Positions 1 to 5,840 of a DNA stretch of 8,345 nucleotides are shown here, piece by piece. The position numbers and the translations under genes are program-made. Position 1 is the first letter of the stretch; the number at the start of each line of letters is the position of its first letter. The notes beneath the pieces are model-generated. The model was not told the DNA's origin. It did no database searches and was given only the letters and a program-made list of their open reading frames with translations. Source of the DNA: Gammaproteobacteria bacterium (lineage in GTDB: Bacteria; Pseudomonadota; Gammaproteobacteria; SZUA-229); the NCBI GenBank assembly GCA_030641945.1, contig DAOWLL010000050.1, positions 1 to 8,345 on the forward strand, written 5' to 3'.

Positions 1-438
1 GCCCTGGATAGTGGCAAGCTCAGCGCTTATATCAGTGATTTTCCTGCACAGAACCTTAAAGGGCACAGCAAAGTTATCACGCTGCCGCATCTCGGCGCAT
101 CAACAGCAGAGGCCGAAGAGAATTGTGCCATTATGGTAGCTGACCAGCTCAAGGAGTTCCTGGAGAACGGCAACATTCATAATTCTGTAAACTTCCCTGA
201 AATCAAGCTCGCACGTATAGGTGATGTACGTCTGGCTATTGCCAATAAGAACCTTCCTGATATGGTCGGACAAATATCACATGTGCTCGGTAAGTCAGGT
301 GTTAACATCCAGCATATGAGCAATGAATCCAGGGGCGATCTTGCATACACATTAATGGACCTGGATAAAGCGATAGATGAAAATGCACTGTCGGAACTTA
401 ATGCAATTGAAGGTGTGCTGAGCGCGCGCCAGATTTAA
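1..438 (+). CDS. serA: D-3-phosphoglycerate dehydrogenase, C-terminal part (5' end outside window)
   Basis: This is the last 145 residues of an enzyme that oxidises 3-phosphoglycerate with NAD+ in the first committed step of serine synthesis, in the cytosol. The frame is open from base 1, so the true start lies upstream; the internal ATG at 133 is not the start. The visible part begins at the end of the catalytic domain. The motif LPHLGASTAEAE carries the conserved catalytic histidine (codon at bases 100-102). Next comes ADQLKEFLENG.IHNSVNFP, the typical return to the substrate domain, and then an ACT domain from about base 220 to the end. In the ACT domain the loop reads IANKNLPD where E. 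coli SerA has IHENRPG, so the His used for serine feedback is Asn here, while the later GVNI Asn is kept. This resembles the SerA subtype of clostridia and Bacteroidetes. The family call is firm; feedback behaviour cannot be judged. pheA follows after a 42-bp gap to its ATG. Confidence 0.93.
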   Translation, partial: ALDSGKLSAYISDFPAQNLKGHSKVITLPHLGASTAEAEENCAIMVADQLKEFLENGNIHNSVNFPEIKLARIGDVRLAIANKNLPDMVGQISHVLGKSGVNIQHMSNESRGDLAYTLMDLDKAIDENALSELNAIEGVLSARQI

Positions 439-480
439 TCGTTCAAAGTTGAATCACCAACAACTAAATGGTTGACCTCT

Positions 481-1566
481 ATGGCCGACAAAGATCCACT
501 TGCTGATATTCGACAACGAATCGATGAAATCGATGCGGCTGTCCAGCAGTTGGTATCAGAGCGTGCGGAATGTGCGCACAAGGTTGCCGAGGTTAAACGT
601 GAACAGGGTGATACGGACCACTTCTACAGGCCTGAGCGCGAAGCCCAGGTGTTGAGGAAAATTCAACAACGTAACAAGGGGCCATTATCTGACGATGCTA
701 TTTCCGGCATCTTTCGTGAAATCATGGCGGTTTGCCTGGCGCTGGAGCAGCCCCTGAAAGTTGCTTTCCTTGGACCTGAAGGAACCTATACGCATTCCGC
801 AGCAGTCAAACATTTTGGCAGCCAGATCGAATCCGAACCGGTAGCAAGCATTGAAGAAGTGTTCAGGCTTGTTGAAGCGGATGGTGCAAATTTCGGTGTC
901 GTGCCCGTTGAAAATTCCAGTGAAGGTGTCATCAACCACACGCTTGATTTGTTCATGAAATCATCGTTGACTATCAGCGGTGAAGTTGAATTACGTATAC
1001 GGCACAATCTCATGACCAATGAGACGGCTACTGCCGCTATCGAGCGTGTTTATGCGCACCAACAGACGCTGGCGCAATGCCGACTATGGCTGGATGCAAA
1101 CCTGCCGAATGCTCAGCGAATAGCAGTGCGCAGCAATGCCGAAGCTGTGATCTTGGCGGCAGAACACGATAGCGCAGCGGCTATAGCCGGCACCATGGCG
1201 TCTGAATTGTACAGTTTGCCTGTGATGTATGCCGATATCGAAGATGAGCCAAACAATACAACACGTTTCGCTGTCATCGGCAAATATCAATCACCACCCA
1301 GTGGTGATGACAGAACAAGCCTGCTTGTGTTTGCGCACAACAAACCCGGATCATTGTTCAGTTTGCTGCAGCCATTGGCTAAACGGGACATCAGTATGAG
1401 CAATATTGAATCGCGTCCATCACGGCGTGGTGTCTGGGAATATGTGTTCTTCATCGATATAGACGGACATCGTGATGATCAGAATGTGGCGGATGCTATT
1501 GCTGAAATCGAGAAAGCCTCGGCAATGGTTACCGTGCTGGGCTCATACCCAAGGGCCGTTTTGTGA
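481..1566 (+). CDS. pheA: Bifunctional chorismate mutase / prephenate dehydratase (P-protein)
   Basis: Converts chorismate to prephenate and then to phenylpyruvate, the phenylalanine branch, in the cytosol. From ATG 481 it is 361 residues, close to Pseudomonas P-proteins and somewhat shorter than the 386 of E. coli. Domain order: AroQ-type chorismate mutase (about 1-88, all helical, with the Arg and Lys pattern IRQRID..SERAE..VAEVK); prephenate dehydratase (about 93-268, with GPEGTYTH at 98-105, PVENSSEG at 142-149 and the catalytic TTRF at 260-263); ACT domain (about 279-357) with the phenylalanine-binding ESRP at 310-313 and KPGSL before it, so feedback inhibition by phenylalanine is likely. 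A TTG at 472 in the same frame would add three residues (MTS). I prefer ATG 481 because nothing before it looks domain-like, though neither start has a good Shine-Dalgarno sequence. No leader peptide or attenuator is visible in the short gap after serA, so it is probably co-transcribed. Confidence 0.96.
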   Translation: MADKDPLADIRQRIDEIDAAVQQLVSERAECAHKVAEVKREQGDTDHFYRPEREAQVLRKIQQRNKGPLSDDAISGIFREIMAVCLALEQPLKVAFLGPEGTYTHSAAVKHFGSQIESEPVASIEEVFRLVEADGANFGVVPVENSSEGVINHTLDLFMKSSLTISGEVELRIRHNLMTNETATAAIERVYAHQQTLAQCRLWLDANLPNAQRIAVRSNAEAVILAAEHDSAAAIAGTMASELYSLPVMYADIEDEPNNTTRFAVIGKYQSPPSGDDRTSLLVFAHNKPGSLFSLLQPLAKRDISMSNIESRPSRRGVWEYVFFIDIDGHRDDQNVADAIAEIEKASAMVTVLGSYPRAVL

Positions 1567-1581
1567 CCCGGATGTTTAATA

Positions 1582-2715
1582 ATGTCCAGATTATTCCATG
1601 ACCTTGCTGCACCGGGTGTGCAAAAGCTGCAACCCTATTTACCGGGCAAGCCTGTAGAAGAGCTTGAACGCGAACTTGGAATATCGGGTTCCATCAAGCT
1701 TGCATCAAATGAAAACCCCCTGGGCGCGAGTGAGAAGGCGCTGCTGGCGATTGAGCAATGCTATAGAAACATCAATTACTATCCTGATGGCAGCGCCTTC
1801 AGGCTGAGTCAGCGGCTCGCTGCAAAATACAACATTAACCCGGCATGTTTTACTTTTGGTAATGGTTCCAATGATGTGCTTGAGCTTATAGCCAGGGCAT
1901 TCCTGACACCAGAACACTCTGCAGTTTATTCACAATACGCCTTTGCTGTGTATCCTATTGTTGTCCAGGCAACGGGCGCCAAAGCCAACGTTGCGGCTGC
2001 TTATGATGACATGCACGAAACCATGCCGCTAGGGCACGATCCTGACGCACTGATAGACAGTATTGACGATACGACTCGAGTCGTCTTCATTGCCAACCCT
2101 AACAATCCTACTGGAACCTGGCTGGATACAAATGCAGTAATTGCAATGCTCGACAGGGTCCCATCGAACGTTATTGTTGTGCTGGATCTGGCATACCTTG
2201 AATACATGGATGATGAACTCAAGCCTGATATAAAACACCTGCTCGACACATACGAAAACTTGATTGTCACCTGCACTTTTTCCAAGGTATATGCACTGGC
2301 CGGCTTGCGTATTGGTTACGGAATATCGCATCCGGATATTGCTGATTTATTGAACCGTGTAAGACAGCCGTTTAATACAAACATGGTTGCACAGGCGGCT
2401 GCATTGGCTGCGCTTGATGATGAAGCGCATATTCAGGCAAGCATCAAGCTCAATAATGAAGGCAAGTTTTTTCTACAGCACGAACTCGAAAAACTTGGCC
2501 TGGCCTGTCTGCCTTCAATGGGCAACTTCCTCACGGTTAATATGAAGAAGGATGCCGGCCCCGTTTATGATGCTCTGCTGAAGAAAGGCGTTATTGTTCG
2601 ACCAGTCGCAAATTATCAAATGCCAAACTATCTGCGTATTACTGTTGGAACGCCTGAACAGAATAGCAGACTCATTGAGGCACTATCCAGTGTCATGGCC
2701 GGAGTCATGGTATGA
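1582..2715 (+). CDS. hisC: Histidinol-phosphate / aromatic aminotransferase (HisC family, class I/II PLP fold)
   Basis: A 377-residue PLP-dependent aminotransferase of normal family length. It has the N-terminal ASNENPLG (41-48) and YPDGSAFRL (67-75), the phosphate-cup region GNGSNDVLE (93-101), NPNNPTGT (172-179), the cofactor-binding D202-x-A-Y205 and the Schiff-base lysine K235 in TFSKVYALAGLRIGYG. R243 and R352 (in NYLRITVGT) fit the conserved carboxylate/phosphate-binding arginines. Between Asp202 and Ala204 it carries Leu where Glu is commonest (DEAY). It lies 15 bp after pheA and overlaps tyrA by 4 bp, away from any his operon. Known clusters of this type place a second HisC homologue here (called hisHb or hisC2 in Pseudomonas), which can transaminate phenylpyruvate, hydroxyphenylpyruvate or prephenate. 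I infer a dual or aromatic role. Whether it is also the only histidine-pathway enzyme depends on the rest of the genome. Confidence 0.93.
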   Translation: MSRLFHDLAAPGVQKLQPYLPGKPVEELERELGISGSIKLASNENPLGASEKALLAIEQCYRNINYYPDGSAFRLSQRLAAKYNINPACFTFGNGSNDVLELIARAFLTPEHSAVYSQYAFAVYPIVVQATGAKANVAAAYDDMHETMPLGHDPDALIDSIDDTTRVVFIANPNNPTGTWLDTNAVIAMLDRVPSNVIVVLDLAYLEYMDDELKPDIKHLLDTYENLIVTCTFSKVYALAGLRIGYGISHPDIADLLNRVRQPFNTNMVAQAAALAALDDEAHIQASIKLNNEGKFFLQHELEKLGLACLPSMGNFLTVNMKKDAGPVYDALLKKGVIVRPVANYQMPNYLRITVGTPEQNSRLIEALSSVMAGVMV

Positions 2716-3581
2716 GTGAATATCGAGTTGATACTGTCTGTATTATTGGTACGGGTCTGATCGGCGGATCGCTCGCTTTAGCAATCAGGCAAGCAGGTTT
2801 TTGCAGGGAAATCGTTGGTGCAGGCCGCACTGAAGAGACCTTGATCAAGGCGCTTGAGCTGGGTGTTATTGACCGTTATGACACGAGTATTGCAAATGCA
2901 GCGCAGCATGCCGATATCGTTGTGGTGTGTGTACCACTGGGCTCAATATATTCTGTTTTTGAACAAATAAATGCAGCTGAAATAGAGAATACGGTCATTA
3001 CCGATGCCGGCAGCGCCAAGCAGAGTGTAATCAATGATGCCGAATTTGTATTCGGCGACGAGTTCCAGAATTTTGTTCCGGGCCATCCTATAGCAGGCAC
3101 GGAAAGAAGTGGTGTAAGTGCTGCATTTCCCGAGTTATATCAAAATCGCCGGGTCATTCTGACACCAACTGAAAATACCAGCTCTGATGCACTCGAAAAG
3201 GTTCGTGCAATGTGGCAATCTGCCGGTGCTGAAGTTGAAACCATGAGTGCGCAACATCATGATCGGGTGCTGGCCGGTACCAGTCATTTGCCGCATTTGC
3301 TCGCTTTTGGTCTGGTGGATTGCCTGAATAATCTTGAAGATGTGGACGAAATATTCCGATTTGCAGCCGGTGGCTTTCGAGACTTCACCCGAATTGCATC
3401 AAGCGACCCGGTGATGTGGCGCGATATCTGTCTGAGTAACCGTGATGAGGTCATGGTGATGATGAGGCGATACAGCGTTGAGATGGAAAAAATGTATAAA
3501 GCCCTGGAAGCGGGCGACGGTGAAGAGCTCAGGGAAATATTCGAACGTGCCAAGAAAGCCCGCGATGCATTTTGTGGTTAA
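2712..3581 (+). CDS. tyrA: Prephenate (or cyclohexadienyl/arogenate) dehydrogenase
   Basis: Oxidative decarboxylation of prephenate to 4-hydroxyphenylpyruvate, or of arogenate to tyrosine. It is 289 residues, a monofunctional TyrA without a chorismate mutase domain and without an EPSP synthase fusion. The Rossmann glycine motif GTGLIGGS is at 13-20. TDAGSAK (97-103), GHPIAGTERSG (124-134), SHLPH (191-195) and GGFRDFTRIA (220-229) follow in the usual order. By comparison with the structurally studied Aquifex enzyme, H125, H192/H195 and R227 are the expected catalytic and substrate-binding residues. The end of the second beta strand reads IVGAGRTEE, with no acidic residue and an Arg, which suggests NADP+ use rather than strict NAD+ use; this is inference only. 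Its ATG overlaps the hisC TGA (ATGA), which indicates translational coupling. Two stop codons in a row (TAA TAG) end the gene, and a long inverted repeat begins 12 bases after the first stop. Confidence 0.95.
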   Translation: MSEYRVDTVCIIGTGLIGGSLALAIRQAGFCREIVGAGRTEETLIKALELGVIDRYDTSIANAAQHADIVVVCVPLGSIYSVFEQINAAEIENTVITDAGSAKQSVINDAEFVFGDEFQNFVPGHPIAGTERSGVSAAFPELYQNRRVILTPTENTSSDALEKVRAMWQSAGAEVETMSAQHHDRVLAGTSHLPHLLAFGLVDCLNNLEDVDEIFRFAAGGFRDFTRIASSDPVMWRDICLSNRDEVMVMMRRYSVEMEKMYKALEAGDGEELREIFERAKKARDAFCG

Positions 3582-3593
3582 TAGAAAAAACGA

Positions 3594-3622
3594 TTCACCG
3601 CAGAGGCGCGGAGGCGCAGAGG
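3594..3622 (+). repeat. Outer arm, left: tandem octamers CGCAGAGG / CGCGGAGG
   Basis: After the start TTCAC, the arm is made of three tandem 8-bp units: CGCAGAGG at 3599-3606, CGCGGAGG at 3607-3614 and CGCAGAGG at 3615-3622. The inverted partner at 3705-3733 shows the same octamer build with units differing by one or two bases. I recognise this CGCAGAG-type octamer pattern as a dispersed bacterial repeat type; its mechanism of spread is unknown to me. Confidence 0.85.
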
Positions 3623-3634
3623 TTTCTATTGTCT

Positions 3635-3689
3635 GTAGGAGCGACTTTAGTCGCGAATTGTCGATGTTCGCGACTAAAGTCGCTCCTAC
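3635..3689. repeat. REPIN-like pair of GTAG-type REP sequences
   Basis: Two 23-bp copies (3635-3657 and 3667-3689) are perfect inverted repeats separated by 9 bp. Each copy starts with the GTAG tetranucleotide and contains its own small palindrome, stem GCGACT/AGTCGC with a TT loop. The GTAG foot beside a short imperfect hairpin is the hallmark of REP sequences mobilised by RAYT (REP-associated tyrosine, TnpA_REP) transposases. An inverted pair of this kind is a REPIN/BIME unit. GTAGGAGCG-type REPs are known from Xanthomonadaceae and other Gammaproteobacteria. No transposase is in the window, so any RAYT must act from elsewhere. Confidence 0.85.
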
Positions 3690-3704
3690 GAATACCTGTA
3701 AATC

Positions 3705-3733
3705 TCTCTGCGTCTCCGCGCCTCTGCGGTGAA
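3705..3733 (-). repeat. Outer arm, right: inverted octamer copies
   Basis: Read on the minus strand this arm gives TTCAC followed by CGCAGAGG, CGCGGAGA and CGCAGAGA, the same octamer series as the left arm. Within the 28-bp paired core (3706-3733) there is one mismatch to the left arm. Confidence 0.85.
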
Positions 3734-3754
3734 ATTTAAAAAGTCAAAGACACA

Positions 3755-5056
3755 ATGAAATTTATTGTTAATAAGGGTGGCAAACTGTCTGGCAACATTC
3801 GTGTGCCGGGTGATAAATCCATTTCACACCGTTCCATTATGTTCGGGTCTATCGCTGTTGGAACCAGTCACATCAGCGGCTTTCTTGAAGGTGAGGACAG
3901 TCTTAATACATTGCGTGCATTCCAGGCCATGGGCGTATCAATTGAAGGCCCGGAGAACGGGCGTGTTGTTATTCATGGCGTTGGCATGAGGGGGCTGAAA
4001 AAACCTGCACAGGCACTTGAGCTGGGAAACTCCGGCACTTCGATGCGCCTGTTATCGGGTTTACTTTCCGGGCAGGCGTTTGATGTAGAACTGACGGGTG
4101 ATGCTTCGTTGTCAAAGCGCCCGATGCAGCGAGTGACCAGGCCGCTGGCAAGCATGGGGGCGCAGGTATCAACTGCTGAAGGAGGGCGCCCGCCACTTAA
4201 AATATCCGGCGGAAGTAATATTCAAGGTATTGATTATGATTTGCCCATGGCAAGTGCGCAGGTCAAGTCCTGTGTATTGCTCGCTGGTTTATATGCAAAC
4301 GGCAGAACCTGTGTAACAGAACCGGCACCGACACGCGACCACACCGAGCGCATGTTGAATGCTTTCGGTTGTGCGGTAGAAAAATCTGGGGCCACTGCCT
4401 GTATTCATGGCCCGGCTTCACTGCAGGCATGTGACATCGATGTGCCGGCTGATATTTCATCGGCAGCATTTTTCATGGTCGGCGCGAGTATTGCACCGGG
4501 CTCTGAAATTACCCTTGAGCACGTCGGTATCAATCCAACGCGTACCGGTGTGATCGATATTCTGCGCCTGATGGGTGCAGACATCGAGCTCATCAACCAG
4601 GCCGAGGTGGGTGGTGAACCGGTGGCAGATATCAAAGTTCGCAGTTCACAGTTAAAAGGTATACACATTCCCGAACACCTGGTACCGCTGGCGATTGACG
4701 AATTCCCGGTGATATTCGTCGCTGCAGCCTGTGCACAGGGGGAGACCATTGTTACCGGCGCTGAGGAATTGCGCGTCAAGGAAAGTGATCGTATTCAGGT
4801 GATGGCTGACGGGCTGCAGGCGCTGGGCGTGAATGCCCGGGCGACGGCTGATGGCATGATCATCCAGGGTGGAACAATCAACGCTGGCAATGTACACAGT
4901 CACGATGATCACCGTATTGCGATGGCATTTTCCATGGCGGCACTGCGTGCAAGCGGGGCAATTACCATCGATGACTGTGAAAACGTCAACACCTCGTTTC
5001 CAGATTTTGTCGGGCTGGCGTCTGCGGCAGGCCTGTCAATTCGCTCAGATGCATAA
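3755..5056 (+). CDS. aroA: 3-phosphoshikimate 1-carboxyvinyltransferase (EPSP synthase)
   Basis: Transfers the enolpyruvyl group of PEP to shikimate 3-phosphate, the sixth step of the shikimate pathway, in the cytosol. It has 433 residues and the two-domain EPSP fold. Motifs in order: PGDKSISHR (18-26, with the PEP/shikimate-binding Lys21), LGNSGTSMR (90-98), GDASLSKRPM (115-124), ASAQVKS (166-172), TRDHTE (193-198), NPTRTG (260-265), the catalytic acid D315 in IDEFP, RVKESDR (340-346) and DDHR (384-387). SAQVKS, NPTRTG and KRPM place it with class II enzymes, the group that includes the Agrobacterium CP4 type. Unlike CP4 it keeps Gly at position 94 in the GNSGT loop, where CP4 has Ala. Glyphosate response cannot be read from this alone. 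In Pseudomonas this domain is fused to TyrA; here it is free-standing and separated from tyrA by the 140-bp repeat. There is no strong Shine-Dalgarno sequence before ATG 3755. Confidence 0.96.
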   Translation: MKFIVNKGGKLSGNIRVPGDKSISHRSIMFGSIAVGTSHISGFLEGEDSLNTLRAFQAMGVSIEGPENGRVVIHGVGMRGLKKPAQALELGNSGTSMRLLSGLLSGQAFDVELTGDASLSKRPMQRVTRPLASMGAQVSTAEGGRPPLKISGGSNIQGIDYDLPMASAQVKSCVLLAGLYANGRTCVTEPAPTRDHTERMLNAFGCAVEKSGATACIHGPASLQACDIDVPADISSAAFFMVGASIAPGSEITLEHVGINPTRTGVIDILRLMGADIELINQAEVGGEPVADIKVRSSQLKGIHIPEHLVPLAIDEFPVIFVAAACAQGETIVTGAEELRVKESDRIQVMADGLQALGVNARATADGMIIQGGTINAGNVHSHDDHRIAMAFSMAALRASGAITIDDCENVNTSFPDFVGLASAAGLSIRSDA

Positions 5057-5066
5057 TCAGCTGGCT

Positions 5067-5750
5067 ATGAACGACCCTGTTCCCGTCATTACACTGGACG
5101 GCCCTGGAGGGTCCGGCAAGGGTACGGTGTGCCTGCTGCTGGCAGAAAAACTGCGCTGGCATATCCTCGATAGTGGTTCGCTTTACCGCCTGACTGCGCT
5201 GGAATCGATGCAGAAAAATGTATCAGATGAGGCGCAACTTATTGAAATAGCAAATAATATGGATATAGACTACCGGCCTGATGGTGCCCGCTTGAAGGTG
5301 TTGCTATCCGGTCAGGATGTCACGGATGCCATCAGGGCCGAGCCGGTAGGCTCAAAGGCCTCTGAAATAGCGGCTATAGCGGGCGTACGCCAGGCGCTGC
5401 TTGAGCGCCAGCGTGCATTTGCGGTGTCGCCAGGCCTGCTGGCCGATGGCAGGGACATGGGAACCGTGGTTTTCCCGCATGCAGCGCTGAAAATCTTCCT
5501 CACCGCCCGTCCTGAGGAACGTGCGAAAAGACGCTATAAGCAGTTGAAAGAAAAGGGAATAGATGCTAATCTCCCTGAGCTTGTCGCCGAGCTCGAAGCG
5601 CGCGACAAGCGAGATTCCGAACGCTCGGCTGCACCCCTGAAAGCTGCAGATGATGCGGTGCTTCTGGATACGACTGAAATGAGTATCGATGAAGTAGTAA
5701 ATCAGGTATTGCGAATGGCGAACCAGTGTTTCGGAACTAGCGTGGTCTGA
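5067..5750 (+). CDS. cmk: Cytidylate kinase (CMP/dCMP kinase)
   Basis: Phosphorylates CMP and dCMP with ATP for nucleotide recycling. From ATG 5067 it is 227 residues, the same length as E. coli Cmk. The P-loop GPGGSGKGT is at 12-20, LDSGSLYR at 34-41 (CMP-binding, usually D-S/T-G-A-x-YR), DGRDMGTVVFP at 127-137 and the LID-type ARDKRDSER at 178-186. The frame is open much further upstream inside aroA, and an in-frame ATG at 5049 would add six residues and overlap aroA by 8 bp. I chose 5067 because the protein then starts MNDPVPVITLDGP, as is usual for the family. Neither start has a strong Shine-Dalgarno sequence. The 10-bp gap after the aroA stop suggests translational coupling. Confidence 0.94.
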   Translation: MNDPVPVITLDGPGGSGKGTVCLLLAEKLRWHILDSGSLYRLTALESMQKNVSDEAQLIEIANNMDIDYRPDGARLKVLLSGQDVTDAIRAEPVGSKASEIAAIAGVRQALLERQRAFAVSPGLLADGRDMGTVVFPHAALKIFLTARPEERAKRRYKQLKEKGIDANLPELVAELEARDKRDSERSAAPLKAADDAVLLDTTEMSIDEVVNQVLRMANQCFGTSVV

Positions 5751-5840
5751 ATTGATTTCAGGCTGTATGTATAACATTAACCCTTATGTATAACTGCATT
5801 CGCCATTGTAGTAATACATTATTTATCAATTATTTAAATC
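5751..5840 (+). promoter_or_regulatory. AT-rich rpsA leader lacking a Shine-Dalgarno sequence
   Basis: This 90-bp gap has no GGAG-like element before ATG 5841; the last 20 bases are almost all A and T. The E. coli rpsA start region is known to lack a real Shine-Dalgarno sequence yet be very efficient, and to be autoregulated by free S1 protein. The same design is visible here. A 10-bp direct repeat, TATGTATAAC, occurs at 5766-5775 and 5785-5794 (19-bp spacing). Its TATAAC ends resemble sigma-70 -10 boxes, but I find no convincing -35 box at the right spacing, so a promoter is possible but unproven. Confidence 0.55.
5824..5836 (+). promoter_or_regulatory. Candidate IHF binding site just before rpsA
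   Basis: TATCAATTATTTA matches the IHF consensus WATCAANNNNTTR at every fixed position and has an A/T-rich flank upstream (about 5811-5823), which IHF favours. It ends 5 bp before the rpsA ATG. The IHF-beta gene itself lies downstream in the same cluster, so an autoregulatory loop is conceivable. About 0.25 exact matches are expected by chance over both strands of this window at even base composition, more in AT-rich stretches, so binding is not established. Confidence 0.35.

Larger units (their letters stand above)
3594..3733. repeat. Composite nested inverted repeat between tyrA and aroA (140 bp)
   Basis: Outer arms at 3594-3621 and 3706-3733 are inverted copies matching at 27 of 28 positions. 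Inside them lies a second, perfect inverted pair at 3635-3657 and 3667-3689. The whole spacer could therefore fold as a very long RNA hairpin or a DNA cruciform: a 28-bp outer stem, an asymmetric internal loop (13 and 16 nt), a 23-bp inner stem and a 9-nt loop. It begins 12 bases after the tyrA stop and ends 21 bases before the aroA ATG. It encodes nothing credible. I see no target-site duplication. Such elements occur in many copies in bacterial genomes; in an operon they can stabilise upstream mRNA, be cut by RNase III or cause partial polarity. Confidence 0.95.

Noticed and set aside
439..480. Possible pheA attenuator or leader peptide
   Set aside because: The gap is only 42 bp, with no Phe-rich reading frame and only a 4-bp stem, so attenuation here is not supported.
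2071..2084. Perfect 14-bp palindrome ACGACTCGAGTCGT
   Set aside because: It lies in hisC coding sequence for TTRVV, and about 0.5 such palindromes are expected by chance in a window this size.
3478..3732. Open frame of 84 codons running from tyrA through the repeat element
   Set aside because: It starts inside tyrA in another frame and most of its end is translated inverted repeat; there is no ribosome binding site or protein-like composition.
4869..5066. Upstream extension of the cmk frame inside aroA
   Set aside because: The added residues overlap aroA by nearly 190 bases and do not resemble Cmk; ATG 5067 gives the family's exact length.
5352..5777. Minus-strand open frame of 141 codons opposite cmk
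   Set aside because: It is a shadow of cmk, whose P-loop and CMP-binding motifs are clear on the plus strand; no recognisable domain on the minus strand.
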